A stretch of 25,638 bases of DNA from the NCBI GenBank assembly GCA_035534495.1, contig DATLRW010000196.1:1-25638 (forward strand). Reading direction: 5' to 3'. Positions 7,876 to 15,852 of this stretch are shown one piece after another. A program made the translations under genes and the position numbers. The notes beneath the pieces are model-generated. The model had not been told where the DNA came from. It made no database searches and worked only from the letters and a program-made list of their open reading frames with translations. How positions within the stretch are numbered: the first letter of the stretch is position 1; each line of letters starts with the position of its first letter. Source of the DNA: JAKASX01 sp035534495. GTDB taxonomy: Bacteria; Acidobacteriota; Terriglobia; Acidiferrales; UBA7541.

Positions 7876-8910
7876 ATGTCGAAACCGACTCCAGCGCCTT
7901 CGCTCGAAGGCGCCTTAATTGTCAATAAACCCGCCGGCCGCACATCTCACGATGTGGTGGAAGCCATGCGTCGCCTGGTTGGTTTCCGGCGTATCGGCCA
8001 TCTCGGCACGCTGGACCCGATCGCCACGGGCGTGCTGGTCCTTGTGCTGGGCCGGGCCACGCGCCTGGCGCAATTCTATTCGGGCCGCCGCAAACGATAC
8101 CTGTGCACGGTCCGGTTCGGCTTCGCCACCGACACCTACGACGCCGCCGGCGCCGCGCTCGGTCCTGACGCGGCCCCCGCGCTCACGCCCGAGATCCTCG
8201 AGGGGCTGGCCGCGCCCCTGGTCGGCCGAATCCAGCAGACCCCGCCGCCCTATTCGGCGAAGAAAATTCACGGCCGTCCGGCCCACGAACTGGCCCGGAA
8301 GAACAAGCCCGTTGAGCTGAAGCCGGTGGAAGTCGATGTCTACGAGCTGCGCCTGATCGGAATCGATGGCTGCTCGGCCCGCTTTTCGATCGAGTGCGGG
8401 CCCGGCACCTACGTCCGCTCGCTCGCCCATGACATGGGCCGCGCGCTGGGCACCGGCGCCCACGTTTCGGAGATCACCCGCACGGCGGTCGGTGAATTCA
8501 GCCTCGATCAGGCGCTCTCGCTCGAGGAAGTGGCGGCGATCCATGCCGCCGGCCGCCTGGCCGAGCGCGTCATTCCCCTGGAAGGGTTGCTCGCCGATCT
8601 GCCGAAGGTCCGCGTGCTTCCGGTCGTCGAGCGCCGCATCCGCCACGGCAGCCGCTTCACCGTTCCCGATTCGCAGGTCCAGCCCAGCGTGGTCCAGGCC
8701 AGCCAGTTCGTTCCGGCCCATCTCGACGCCGACCGCTGGAAGCCGGCGCGGGTGCGCATCTTCAATCGCGAGGAAAAACTGATTGCCGTTGCGCAGCCGG
8801 TTGTTCCGCGCGTCTATCAGCCCGTCGTTGTTCTCGAGGCTGAATCGCAGTCCTGGCGGCGCTCGCAGGACCTTGCCCGTCACCCTCGCACGCTAAATCG
8901 TAAAAAATAA
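7876..8910 (+). CDS. truB: tRNA pseudouridine(55) synthase TruB
   Basis: TruB makes pseudouridine at position 55 of the T-loop in elongator tRNAs. The 344 residues contain VNKPAGRTSHDVV (16-28), the catalytic motif GHLGTLDPIATGVL with Asp47 as expected nucleophile, the conserved PPPYSAKKIHGRPAHELAR region, and CGPGTYVRSLAHDMG. The C-terminus is about 30-40 residues longer than in short family members and is followed by the terminator at 8928. Start ATG 7876 comes 38 bases after rbfA. It is the last gene of the rimP operon. Confidence 0.96.
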   Translation: MSKPTPAPSLEGALIVNKPAGRTSHDVVEAMRRLVGFRRIGHLGTLDPIATGVLVLVLGRATRLAQFYSGRRKRYLCTVRFGFATDTYDAAGAALGPDAAPALTPEILEGLAAPLVGRIQQTPPPYSAKKIHGRPAHELARKNKPVELKPVEVDVYELRLIGIDGCSARFSIECGPGTYVRSLAHDMGRALGTGAHVSEITRTAVGEFSLDQALSLEEVAAIHAAGRLAERVIPLEGLLADLPKVRVLPVVERRIRHGSRFTVPDSQVQPSVVQASQFVPAHLDADRWKPARVRIFNREEKLIAVAQPVVPRVYQPVVVLEAESQSWRRSQDLARHPRTLNRKK

Positions 8911-8927
8911 GAGGAATTCTTCGCCTT

Positions 8928-8964
8928 GGCGACGGCCCATCCGATGCCCGCCGCCGTTTTTTTT
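8928..8964 (+). terminator. Intrinsic terminator after truB
   Basis: GGCGACGG (8928-8935) can pair with CCGCCGCC (8948-8955) with one A-C mismatch. One G and eight T residues (8957-8964) follow. It lies 18 bases after the truB stop and just before the stop of the convergent minus-strand gene, so it closes the rimP-truB operon. Confidence 0.65.
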
Positions 8965-8972
8965 CTTGGGGA

Positions 8973-11966
8973 TCAGAAGGGCCGGCGAAGCCCCGGCCCC
9001 GCGGGCACTGCGGGAGAGGGCGGGAGGGCAGGTGGCAACGGACCCCTTGGCCGGGAAGGCGCCGGCGCGGCCGGAGAGAGGGGGAGCGCGGGAGGGGGAA
9101 AAACAGGGGTTGGGCCTTGGCCGCCGCCGATGCCGGCAAAGAGGGTTTCGGATTTGTGTTTGGGCATGCGGATCAGGCGCGGCCGCACGACGATAACCAG
9201 TTCCTCCCGCTGGTTCGAGCGGTTGCGCGCGGCGAGCGGGGCGAGGCCGGGCCAGCCGGTCAGCGTGAGCGATTCCTGCGGGTTGAGAAAGCTGACGAGC
9301 AGGGTCGGTTGGCCCTCTTTTACGCGAACCACTTGTTGGATGGTCCGGTTGGTGATGACGGGAATGCCGTTGACGCTTTGCGGAGTGAGGCCGTGGATTT
9401 CGACGTTCATTTTCAGCGTGACTTCGCCGTCGGGATGCAGGCGCGGCGTGACGGTGACCTTCAGCCCGATGTCGATGTACTGAACGCCGGGAAAAGCGGA
9501 CAGGCCGGTGCCGGTGAGCGCCGTCGAAGAAGGAACCAGATTGATGTCGTTATAGATTACCGAGACGTTGTTGCCGCCCTGATTCGCGACGGCCAGGTCG
9601 GCAAAGCCGTTCTGATCGAAATCGGCGGAGGCGAGCGCATCGGGGCTGGCGCCGGTCGCGAGCGTCAGGCCGGTGTTGAAGGCCCCCTGCCCATTGTTGA
9701 GTAAAACGGAAACCGTATTGTCGTTCTCGTTGGCGACGGCCAGATCGGGGAATCCATTCAGATTGAAATCGGCGGCCAGAATCGCCGACGGGGCCTGGCC
9801 GGTCTGGAAATTGATGGCCGGCTGGAACGTGGCGTCGCCTTTGCCCAAAAGAATCGAGATCGTGTTATCGGCTTGATTGGCGACGGCGAGATCGATGTTG
9901 CCGTCGTTGTTGAAGTCGGCGGCGGCCACCGCGACGGGTGTTTTCCCTGTCGCGAAGGTTCCTCCTCGCTGAAAGGTGCCGTCGCCGGCGCCGGTCAGGA
10001 TCATCACGTTGTCGTCCCCCTGATCGACGACGGCGAGATCTTCCTTCCGGTCGTTGTTGAAGTCGGAGGCGGCCAGGGCGACCGGGTTCGTTCCGACCGG
10101 GATCTCAAAGGGCGCCTCGAAGGTTCCGTCGCCCCGGCCGAGCAGGATCGAAACGGTGTTGGCCCCGCCATTGGCAACGGCCAGGTCGAGCACCCCGCCG
10201 GCGTTGAAATCGGCGGCGACGATGGCGTCCGCGCCGGAATCGAGGGGGAACTGGCCCTCCAAACGGAACGTTCCGTCCCCGTTGCCCAGAAAGATCGAGA
10301 CGACTTTCGAGGCCCCGCTGACAATCGCGAGGTCCAGTTTGCCGTCGCCGTTGAAATCGCCCGCCACCAGGGCGACCGGAGACGAGGGTACCTGGATGGT
10401 TTCGCCCGCGGTAAAGGAACCCGTGCCGTTGTTGGTCAGGATCGAGACGGTATTGTCGGTCTGGTTGGCGACGGCGAGATCGGCGTAGCCGTCGCCGTTG
10501 AAATCGGCCGCGACAACGGCAACCGGTTTCACGCCGGTTGGAAAATTGCTGGTGGGGAAAGTGGCCGACCCGACCTGCGGAACCAGGGTTGAGGATGCCA
10601 GGCTGGAGGAGTATTGGTTCAGGGCGACGGGGAAACGGTCGCCAACGAAAAACGTGGCCGGCTCGCCATCTTCGGCACGGAGCATGACCTGTTGGCCGCT
10701 TCGCACCAGATCGAGCGTTTCCGCCAGTTGGGCAACGGCGCCGGGCAGCGTGGACAGAAACCGGGTGCGGCCGCCGCCAAAAGCGACCAGCGCCGGGATC
10801 AGCGAGGAAGCATTGAGCTGGCCGGCGCCGAGCAGGGCTTCGATTTGGCTCTGCGACATGCCGGCAATGGCCGATGGCTGGCCGAAAACCTGCGTGATGA
10901 CGTCGATCAGCCCTTGCAGGGACTGCTGCGCCTCCTGAATCTGCGTGGGGCTGATGGTGTAGGCGCTCGCCGAACTGGGAGGGGTGATGCCGATCTGCTG
11001 GGCCAGACCGTGATTCACGTCGAGGATGTCCATCTCGAGGAGAATTTCGCCGCGCGGCTGTTCGATTTCATGAACCAGGGCCGTCGCCAGGGCCACTTGC
11101 CGGGGCGTTCCGCGCAGGGTGAGCGTGTGCGTCGCCGTGTTGAGCTGCGTGCTGGTGATTTCGGCGATATCGCGCACGACGCGCGTGGTGTCTTCCATGC
11201 CGCTCGGGGTTTGCGAAGCCCTCAGTTCGACGGTACGCACGATCGACGGGGCATATTGCCGCACCTTGGCCGGCGTGTTGGCGGCGACGAAAAACAGGCG
11301 CGGCGTCAGAGCGCGCCAGAACGTGCCGGTCATTTCCCCGACCAGGCGCATGGCGGTGCGGAAATCGACGTCGTTCACGCGAAAGCGGATGAGTTGGTGC
11401 GGGAGTTGCGGATCGAACGCCGCGGACAGGCCGAATTCGCGCGCGATGAGCTGGTAGGCGCCTTCGGTATCGCCGTGATAATCGAAGCTGCGCCGGCCCG
11501 GCTCGCTTCGCACTTGCGGCAATTTCGGCCAGGGCTGCGCCTGGGCGCCGGGCCGGTGGGCGAGCATCTGATCGATCTCCGCCAGCCTCTGGCGAACCAC
11601 GGGATAGGAGGGATCGAGCGCCTGGGCCAGTTGCAGATTCTGGCGGGCCGCGGCGAGCCGGCCGGCGGCGGCATCGCTTTCGGCCTGGTATTCGCGCGCC
11701 TGAACCAGATGAAACCGCGCGAGCGATTCGCGCACCCGATAGGGCCTGTTTCCGGGCCAGTCGCGGGCAGCGCGGCTGTAAAGATCGAACGCGCCAGTCC
11801 AATCGCCCCTCTTCTCGGCCGCCTGCCCGGCCTTGAACTCTTGCTTTGCCTGCCTGATTTTTGGCTGGGCGGATTTCGGCTTCGAACCCCGATCTTGTGC
11901 GAAGCAAGGGGCCGGAACAACCGTAGCCAAAAGGGCGAGGATGGAGATAAAGCGAAGAACGCGCAT
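8973..11966 (-). CDS. Secretin (GspD/PilQ-type) with an inserted seven-repeat FG-GAP propeller
   Basis: The 997-residue product starts with a signal peptide (about 1-23, cleavage after PCFA). A TPR-like helical region follows (about 38-138), then an STN/N0-like domain (about 160-230) and an N1-like secretin domain (about 242-303). The secretin core begins at 304 (RGEILLEMDILDVNHGLAQQIGI) and runs to about 455 (VGDRFPVALNQYSS). At 475-815 seven tandem ~49-residue FG-GAP/VCBS repeats interrupt it (DFNGDGYADLAVAN and similar). The core then resumes at about 825 with VQYIDIGLKVTVTPRLHPDG, PVITNRTIQQVVRVKEGQ and a C-terminal REELVIVVRPRLI. A proline-rich tail follows (950-997). The reading frame is unbroken. 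Calcium-type DxNxDG loops are intact in repeats 1, 2 and 5 and degenerate in 3, 4, 6 and 7. By family, it should form an outer-membrane channel. No pilus or secretion genes adjoin it, so its cargo is unknown. Confidence 0.92.
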   Translation of the reverse strand: MRVLRFISILALLATVVPAPCFAQDRGSKPKSAQPKIRQAKQEFKAGQAAEKRGDWTGAFDLYSRAARDWPGNRPYRVRESLARFHLVQAREYQAESDAAAGRLAAARQNLQLAQALDPSYPVVRQRLAEIDQMLAHRPGAQAQPWPKLPQVRSEPGRRSFDYHGDTEGAYQLIAREFGLSAAFDPQLPHQLIRFRVNDVDFRTAMRLVGEMTGTFWRALTPRLFFVAANTPAKVRQYAPSIVRTVELRASQTPSGMEDTTRVVRDIAEITSTQLNTATHTLTLRGTPRQVALATALVHEIEQPRGEILLEMDILDVNHGLAQQIGITPPSSASAYTISPTQIQEAQQSLQGLIDVITQVFGQPSAIAGMSQSQIEALLGAGQLNASSLIPALVAFGGGRTRFLSTLPGAVAQLAETLDLVRSGQQVMLRAEDGEPATFFVGDRFPVALNQYSSSLASSTLVPQVGSATFPTSNFPTGVKPVAVVAADFNGDGYADLAVANQTDNTVSILTNNGTGSFTAGETIQVPSSPVALVAGDFNGDGKLDLAIVSGASKVVSIFLGNGDGTFRLEGQFPLDSGADAIVAADFNAGGVLDLAVANGGANTVSILLGRGDGTFEAPFEIPVGTNPVALAASDFNNDRKEDLAVVDQGDDNVMILTGAGDGTFQRGGTFATGKTPVAVAAADFNNDGNIDLAVANQADNTISILLGKGDATFQPAINFQTGQAPSAILAADFNLNGFPDLAVANENDNTVSVLLNNGQGAFNTGLTLATGASPDALASADFDQNGFADLAVANQGGNNVSVIYNDINLVPSSTALTGTGLSAFPGVQYIDIGLKVTVTPRLHPDGEVTLKMNVEIHGLTPQSVNGIPVITNRTIQQVVRVKEGQPTLLVSFLNPQESLTLTGWPGLAPLAARNRSNQREELVIVVRPRLIRMPKHKSETLFAGIGGGQGPTPVFPPPALPLSPAAPAPSRPRGPLPPALPPSPAVPAGPGLRRPF
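9522..10544 (-). repeat. Seven tandem FG-GAP/VCBS coding repeats
   Basis: Seven coding repeats of about 147 bases each encode the DFNxDGxxDLAVAN...NTVSILLGxGDGTF pattern inside the secretin gene. Seven units of this length match one complete seven-bladed beta-propeller of the integrin-alpha type. The copies differ at the nucleotide level, so this is a protein-level repeat and not a recent DNA duplication. Confidence 0.85.
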
Positions 11967-12076
11967 AAAAGATCCATTCTACCCAAAGGGAAGGGCAAAA
12001 CGGGGTAACCTTGACGATGAAGTGAGGAGGGGATAGACTCGGACCTTGTTGGTCGGATATGTCATTGCTTCCTTGT

Positions 12077-12091
12077 TGCAAATCATTTGCA
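12077..12091. promoter_or_regulatory. 15-bp 7-1-7 palindrome, candidate Fur-family operator
   Basis: TGCAAATCATTTGCA is a perfect inverted repeat of 7 bases around one C. It matches the 7-1-7 Fur box model TGATAATCATTATCA at 11 of 15 positions. It lies 28 bases before the FTR1 start and in the gap between the two divergent genes, so it could control the iron operon, the secretin, or both. The palindrome is seen; binding by a Fur-type or other metal regulator is inferred from symmetry and context. Confidence 0.6.
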
Positions 12092-12119
12092 TATAGGAGC
12101 GGCCTTTTCTGGTGAGTGC

Positions 12120-13406
12120 ATGCTAGACGCTTTACTCATTGCTCTTCGCGAAGGGGTGGAAGCGGCCCTTGTGGTCGGAATCGTACTGCTCTACCTCGAG
12201 CGGACTGGCCGGCGGCAATTGGCCCGGGCGGTATGGACCGGCGTGATACTGGCGGTGCTGGCGTCGGGCGCCGTGGCGGAGGTTCTGTCTCGCTGGCAGG
12301 TGAGCCAGGACGGATTCGAAGGGCTGCTGATGGTGACGGCGGCGGTGTTCGTCGTCAGCATGATCGTGTGGATGAACCGCGTGGCGCGGCATCTGCGCAA
12401 AGAGATCGAACAGAAGATCGAGGGATTCACCGGCCGGGAAGGGTGGGCTGCGGCGCTCGGCGTGGGAGCCTTCGTTTTTCTCCTGGTGGTGAGGGAAGGC
12501 GTGGAGCTGGCGCTGATCCTGCGGGCAATGGAATTTTCCACCGCGGGCCTGGCCGTCGGCATCGGAACCGCGCTGGGGCTGGCGCTGGCTGTGATCGTAG
12601 GGGTTTCGTTTTTCAACGGAACCCTTCGTGTGCCCCTGGGACGGTTTTTCAAGGCGACCAGCGTGATCCTCACGGTGGTTGCCGTTCAGCTCGTGGTTAC
12701 GGGGCTGCACGAGATGAGCGAAGCGCTCTGGTTGCCGTCGAGCCGCTGGGAGATGGCCATCATCGGGCCGATCGTGACGAACGAAGTGTTTTTCTTCGTC
12801 ATTGTGCTGGGCGTGGCCCTGGTGCTGGCGGCGCGGGAGTGGTCTTCGCTGCGGGCGGCGAAGACGGCCGAGGGCGCCAATGCCGCCGAGCGCCGACGCG
12901 CGGAATGGGAGCAGAAGCGGCAACGGCGATGGGTGGTCGGGATGGCGACGATTTGCGCCGTGGTGCTGGTCGCGCTCAGCGCGGAGTTCGTTTACAACCG
13001 CGCCGAGGCGGCGCCGCCGCCGGCAACGGCCGTGGCCGCCAGCGGGCAACTGGTTCGCGTGCCGATCGCCGACCTGAACGGCGGTCGGGGGGTACATTTC
13101 TATTCCACCACGATTGGCGGCACCGACCTGAGATTCATCGTGGTGCATCGGGCCGGCGGAACGTTCCAGGCGGCGCTCGACGCCTGCGATATTTGCGGCA
13201 CTGCCGGATACGTGATGCAGGGGCAGAACCTGATCTGCCGCCTTTGCGGCTCGGTCATTTACATTCCGACGGTGGGCATGCGGGGCGGGTGCAATCCGAT
13301 CGCCTTGCCCTCGCATGTGGAGAACGGGTCGCTCGTGATCGATTTCTCGCACATGGCGCCGGTTCACAAGGGAATGCGGATGTCCTCCGCCGCTCCAGGG
13401 AACTGA
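12120..13406 (+). CDS. FTR1-family iron permease fused to a DUF2318 cysteine domain
   Basis: The 428-residue product starts at ATG 12120, with GGTGAG just upstream. An in-frame ATG at 12087 overlaps the palindrome and is less likely. The first ~240 residues are an FTR1-type membrane permease with about seven hydrophobic segments and both REGxE iron-binding motifs (REGVE 10-14 and REGVE 125-129). After a charged stretch (about 240-270) another membrane segment (272-290) anchors a C-terminal DUF2318 domain (about 305-410) with CDICG (356-360), CRLCG (373-377) and Cys391. In FetMP/Cj1658-type systems the FTR1 and DUF2318 proteins are usually separate; here they are one chain. The likely role is iron uptake across the inner membrane, with the cysteine domain perhaps handling metal or electrons. 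It heads the operon with the ABC genes. Confidence 0.93.
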   Translation: MLDALLIALREGVEAALVVGIVLLYLERTGRRQLARAVWTGVILAVLASGAVAEVLSRWQVSQDGFEGLLMVTAAVFVVSMIVWMNRVARHLRKEIEQKIEGFTGREGWAAALGVGAFVFLLVVREGVELALILRAMEFSTAGLAVGIGTALGLALAVIVGVSFFNGTLRVPLGRFFKATSVILTVVAVQLVVTGLHEMSEALWLPSSRWEMAIIGPIVTNEVFFFVIVLGVALVLAAREWSSLRAAKTAEGANAAERRRAEWEQKRQRRWVVGMATICAVVLVALSAEFVYNRAEAAPPPATAVAASGQLVRVPIADLNGGRGVHFYSTTIGGTDLRFIVVHRAGGTFQAALDACDICGTAGYVMQGQNLICRLCGSVIYIPTVGMRGGCNPIALPSHVENGSLVIDFSHMAPVHKGMRMSSAAPGN

Positions 13407-13415
13407 AACAGAACC

Positions 13416-14717
13416 ATGTTCTTCCGGATCATTCTGGAATCGGTCGTGCGGAATCCCCGCCGGAAAATTCTGGCGTCGGCCGTGCTGATATTGGCGTCGG
13501 CCGTCGCGGCGGCCGCGCTGACGGTGGCTCTCGATGAAGGAACCCGCCTGGCGCAACAGTTCGAGAGTTTCGGGGCCAACATCGAAGTCACGCCGCAGGC
13601 CGATACGGTTCCGCTGGAAATTGGCGGGTTGGATACGAGACCGGTGACACAGGGCGCCTACCTGAAGCAAGCCAATCTCGGCCGGTTGAAGAGAATTTTC
13701 TGGCGGAACAACATCAAGGGCTTCGCGCCGTACCTGGAAGTCCCAGTGACCATCGAGGGCTCCTCGGGGCCGGTGGCGACCACGCTGGTGGGGAGTTGGT
13801 ATAAGCATGCCGTCCCCGTTGCGGGCCAGCCGGCGTTCGTCACGGGCCTGGAGGCGACCAGTCCCTGGTGGCGGGTGAAAGGGAACTGGTTCGCGGGTGG
13901 CGCCGGGCGTGGTACCGAGCGTGGTACCGAGCAATGCATGGTCGGCCGCGACCTGGCCCACCGGCTGGGTATCCGTCCCGGTCAGGAAATCACCATCAAG
14001 GCGGGCGGCGAGACAAAGAGCCTGCTCGTTACGGGGGTGGTGACGACGGGCGGAAGCGAGGACCGCGCCCTGGTTGGACCGCTTTCCCTGGCGCAGCAAT
14101 TGGCGAATCGGCCCGGGGAATACCGGCGGCTGGAAGTGACGGCGGTGACCAAGCCGGAAGACGCCTTCGGACGCCAGGATCCTCATACGATGACCCACGC
14201 CGAATACGACCGCTGGTACTGCTCGGCCTATCCATCCTCGATCGCCACCCAGATTCAGCAGGTGCTGCCGGGATCGAGCGCGCGCGTGGTGCAACGCGTG
14301 GCGGCCAGCGAAGGACAGATTCTCGGGCGTGTCAGCGCGCTGTTCTGGCTGATTACGCTGGGGGCCATGGCGGCCGCGACCCTGGCGATCGCGGCCATGG
14401 CGGCGGCCAGCGTAATCGAGCGGCGGGGCGAAGTGGCGCTGATGAAGGCCCTGGGAGCGACATCGGGGCTGTTGGCGTCGTTTTTCCTCGCCGAGCAGAT
14501 GGCGGTTGCGGTGCTCGGCGGGGCGGTGGGTTTCGGCCTGGGAACGTTGCTGGCGCGGGGGCTGGGGCGTCTGGTTTTCGGAGTGGCATCGTCGCCGCAG
14601 CCGCTTTTGCTCCCGATCGTTCTGGCGATTGCGGCGGTGGTGGTGGCGGCGGGGAGCCTTGTGCCGTTGCGGCGAATGATGCGCCTGGATCCCGCGCCAA
14701 TTTTGCGGGGGGAATGA
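13416..14717 (+). CDS. ABC transporter permease, MacB/FtsX-like (first)
   Basis: The 433-residue protein has the MacB/FtsX layout. An N-terminal membrane helix (about 18-38) is followed by a large extracytoplasmic domain (about 40-325) and then three membrane helices (about 330-360, 375-400 and 402-425). Between the first two of these is the cytoplasmic coupling loop VIERRGEVALMKALGAT, typical of the FtsX domain. It is the counterpart of the permeases next to FTR1 in the fet/Cj1661-1662 loci. The gene starts nine bases after the FTR1 stop and ends seven bases before the second permease. A 12-base direct repeat (13908-13931) encodes a duplicated RGTE. Confidence 0.9.
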   Translation: MFFRIILESVVRNPRRKILASAVLILASAVAAAALTVALDEGTRLAQQFESFGANIEVTPQADTVPLEIGGLDTRPVTQGAYLKQANLGRLKRIFWRNNIKGFAPYLEVPVTIEGSSGPVATTLVGSWYKHAVPVAGQPAFVTGLEATSPWWRVKGNWFAGGAGRGTERGTEQCMVGRDLAHRLGIRPGQEITIKAGGETKSLLVTGVVTTGGSEDRALVGPLSLAQQLANRPGEYRRLEVTAVTKPEDAFGRQDPHTMTHAEYDRWYCSAYPSSIATQIQQVLPGSSARVVQRVAASEGQILGRVSALFWLITLGAMAAATLAIAAMAAASVIERRGEVALMKALGATSGLLASFFLAEQMAVAVLGGAVGFGLGTLLARGLGRLVFGVASSPQPLLLPIVLAIAAVVVAAGSLVPLRRMMRLDPAPILRGE

Positions 14718-14724
14718 GAATCGG

Positions 14725-15852
14725 ATGTTCTGGCGGGTACTCGAGCGGGAATTGAGGGCGAGCCGGGCGCGGCTGGCGCTGGCGCTGCTCGTGGTGCTGA
14801 GCGGTTCGGCGGTGGTTTCGGCGATGCTCAATCTTCAACTCGATATTGACGGGAAGCTGGCGCGAATGTTCCGCGTTTTTGGGGCTAACGTCGTGGTGAC
14901 GCCCGCGGCGGGCGCCGGCAGCCTGGCGGTGATGGACGAGGCGGTTTGGAACCGGATTGCCGCAAGCCGCGATCCGCAGATCGTCGGCGCGGCGCCGTAT
15001 CTGTATGCGGTGGCGCGGATTCCCTCCGGCTCGATGGACGCGATCGTGGCGGGAACCGATCTGGCGCGCGCCCGCTCGCTCGATTCGTGGTGGAAAATCA
15101 ATGGGAACTGGCCAAACGCCGCGGGCCAGGCGCTGGTGGGCAGCCGTCTGGCGCGCAAACTGGACCTCGCGCCGAAAAGCCGCTTCCGCGTGCAGTACGG
15201 CGGCCGGAGCGAGGATCTGGTCGTGGCCGGCTTGCTGACGGCCGGGGGACACGAAGACAACCAGATTTTTGTGAACCTGCGCGATGCGCAACAGCTTGCC
15301 GGACTGCCGCGGCAGATCAGTCTGGTGCAGATCAGCGTGGCGGGGTCGGGCCATGAGATTCAGACGGAAATAAGCCGGCTCGCCGTGGTGCTGGGCGGGG
15401 TGAGCGTGCGGCCGATTCCCGAATTTACGACGGGCGAAGCGCAACTGGCGGAGAAAATCCGGAGCCTGGTGGGCGCGACGGTCGGATTGATCCTTGCCCT
15501 GACGGTGCTGGGGGTGCTGGCATCGATGGCCGCCCTGGCCACCGAGCGGCGGCACGACGTCGGCGTAATGAAGGCGATTGGCGGGCCCGCCCCGCGGATC
15601 GTTCGTCTGTTTTTGGCCGAAGTCGGATTGCTGGCGGTTGGCGGGGCGCTGGGCGGCTGCGCTCTGGGATTTCCGATTTCGAGCTGGATCAGCCAGCGAG
15701 CCTTTGGAACCAGCGCTGGGGCCGAGTGGCAGGTAGTCCCGCTGGTCGCGGCGCTGATGTTCGGCGCGGCGCTGGCCGGCGCGCTGCCGTTGAGGCTTCT
15801 GGGCCGGGTGCGGCCGGCGATTATTTTACGGGGAGAGGGATGGAGCCGTTAA
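14725..15852 (+). CDS. ABC transporter permease, MacB/FtsX-like (second)
   Basis: This second permease has 375 residues and the same plan as its neighbour: one N-terminal helix (about 15-36), an extracytoplasmic domain, and a C-terminal FtsX domain with three helices and the loop ATERRHDVGVMKAIGGPAPRI. The two permeases are only distantly similar to each other and would form a heterodimer. Its last 13 bases overlap the start of the ATPase gene, a sign of translational coupling. Start ATG 14725 follows GGGGGGAATGAGAATCGG. Confidence 0.9.
   Translation: MFWRVLERELRASRARLALALLVVLSGSAVVSAMLNLQLDIDGKLARMFRVFGANVVVTPAAGAGSLAVMDEAVWNRIAASRDPQIVGAAPYLYAVARIPSGSMDAIVAGTDLARARSLDSWWKINGNWPNAAGQALVGSRLARKLDLAPKSRFRVQYGGRSEDLVVAGLLTAGGHEDNQIFVNLRDAQQLAGLPRQISLVQISVAGSGHEIQTEISRLAVVLGGVSVRPIPEFTTGEAQLAEKIRSLVGATVGLILALTVLGVLASMAALATERRHDVGVMKAIGGPAPRIVRLFLAEVGLLAVGGALGGCALGFPISSWISQRAFGTSAGAEWQVVPLVAALMFGAALAGALPLRLLGRVRPAIILRGEGWSR

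Noticed and set aside
9522..10544. Periodic ~147-base pattern considered as tandem DNA repeat or CRISPR-like array
   Set aside because: The period and the DxNxDG/LAVAN pattern are protein-level FG-GAP repeats with diverged nucleotides; there are no conserved direct repeats with spacers.
10614..12008. Plus-strand open frame of 464 codons opposite the secretin N-terminal half
   Set aside because: Shadow of the secretin gene; the real frame has a signal peptide and domain matches.
12065..12094. TTGCTT-N18-GCATAT as promoter of the iron operon
   Set aside because: Both hexamers are poor matches; overlap with the palindrome is suggestive but not enough to call it.
12132..14831. Minus-strand open frame of 899 codons opposite the FTR1 and permease genes
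   Set aside because: It is extremely rich in Arg/His/Gln and has no recognisable domain; the plus-strand membrane proteins are unmistakable.
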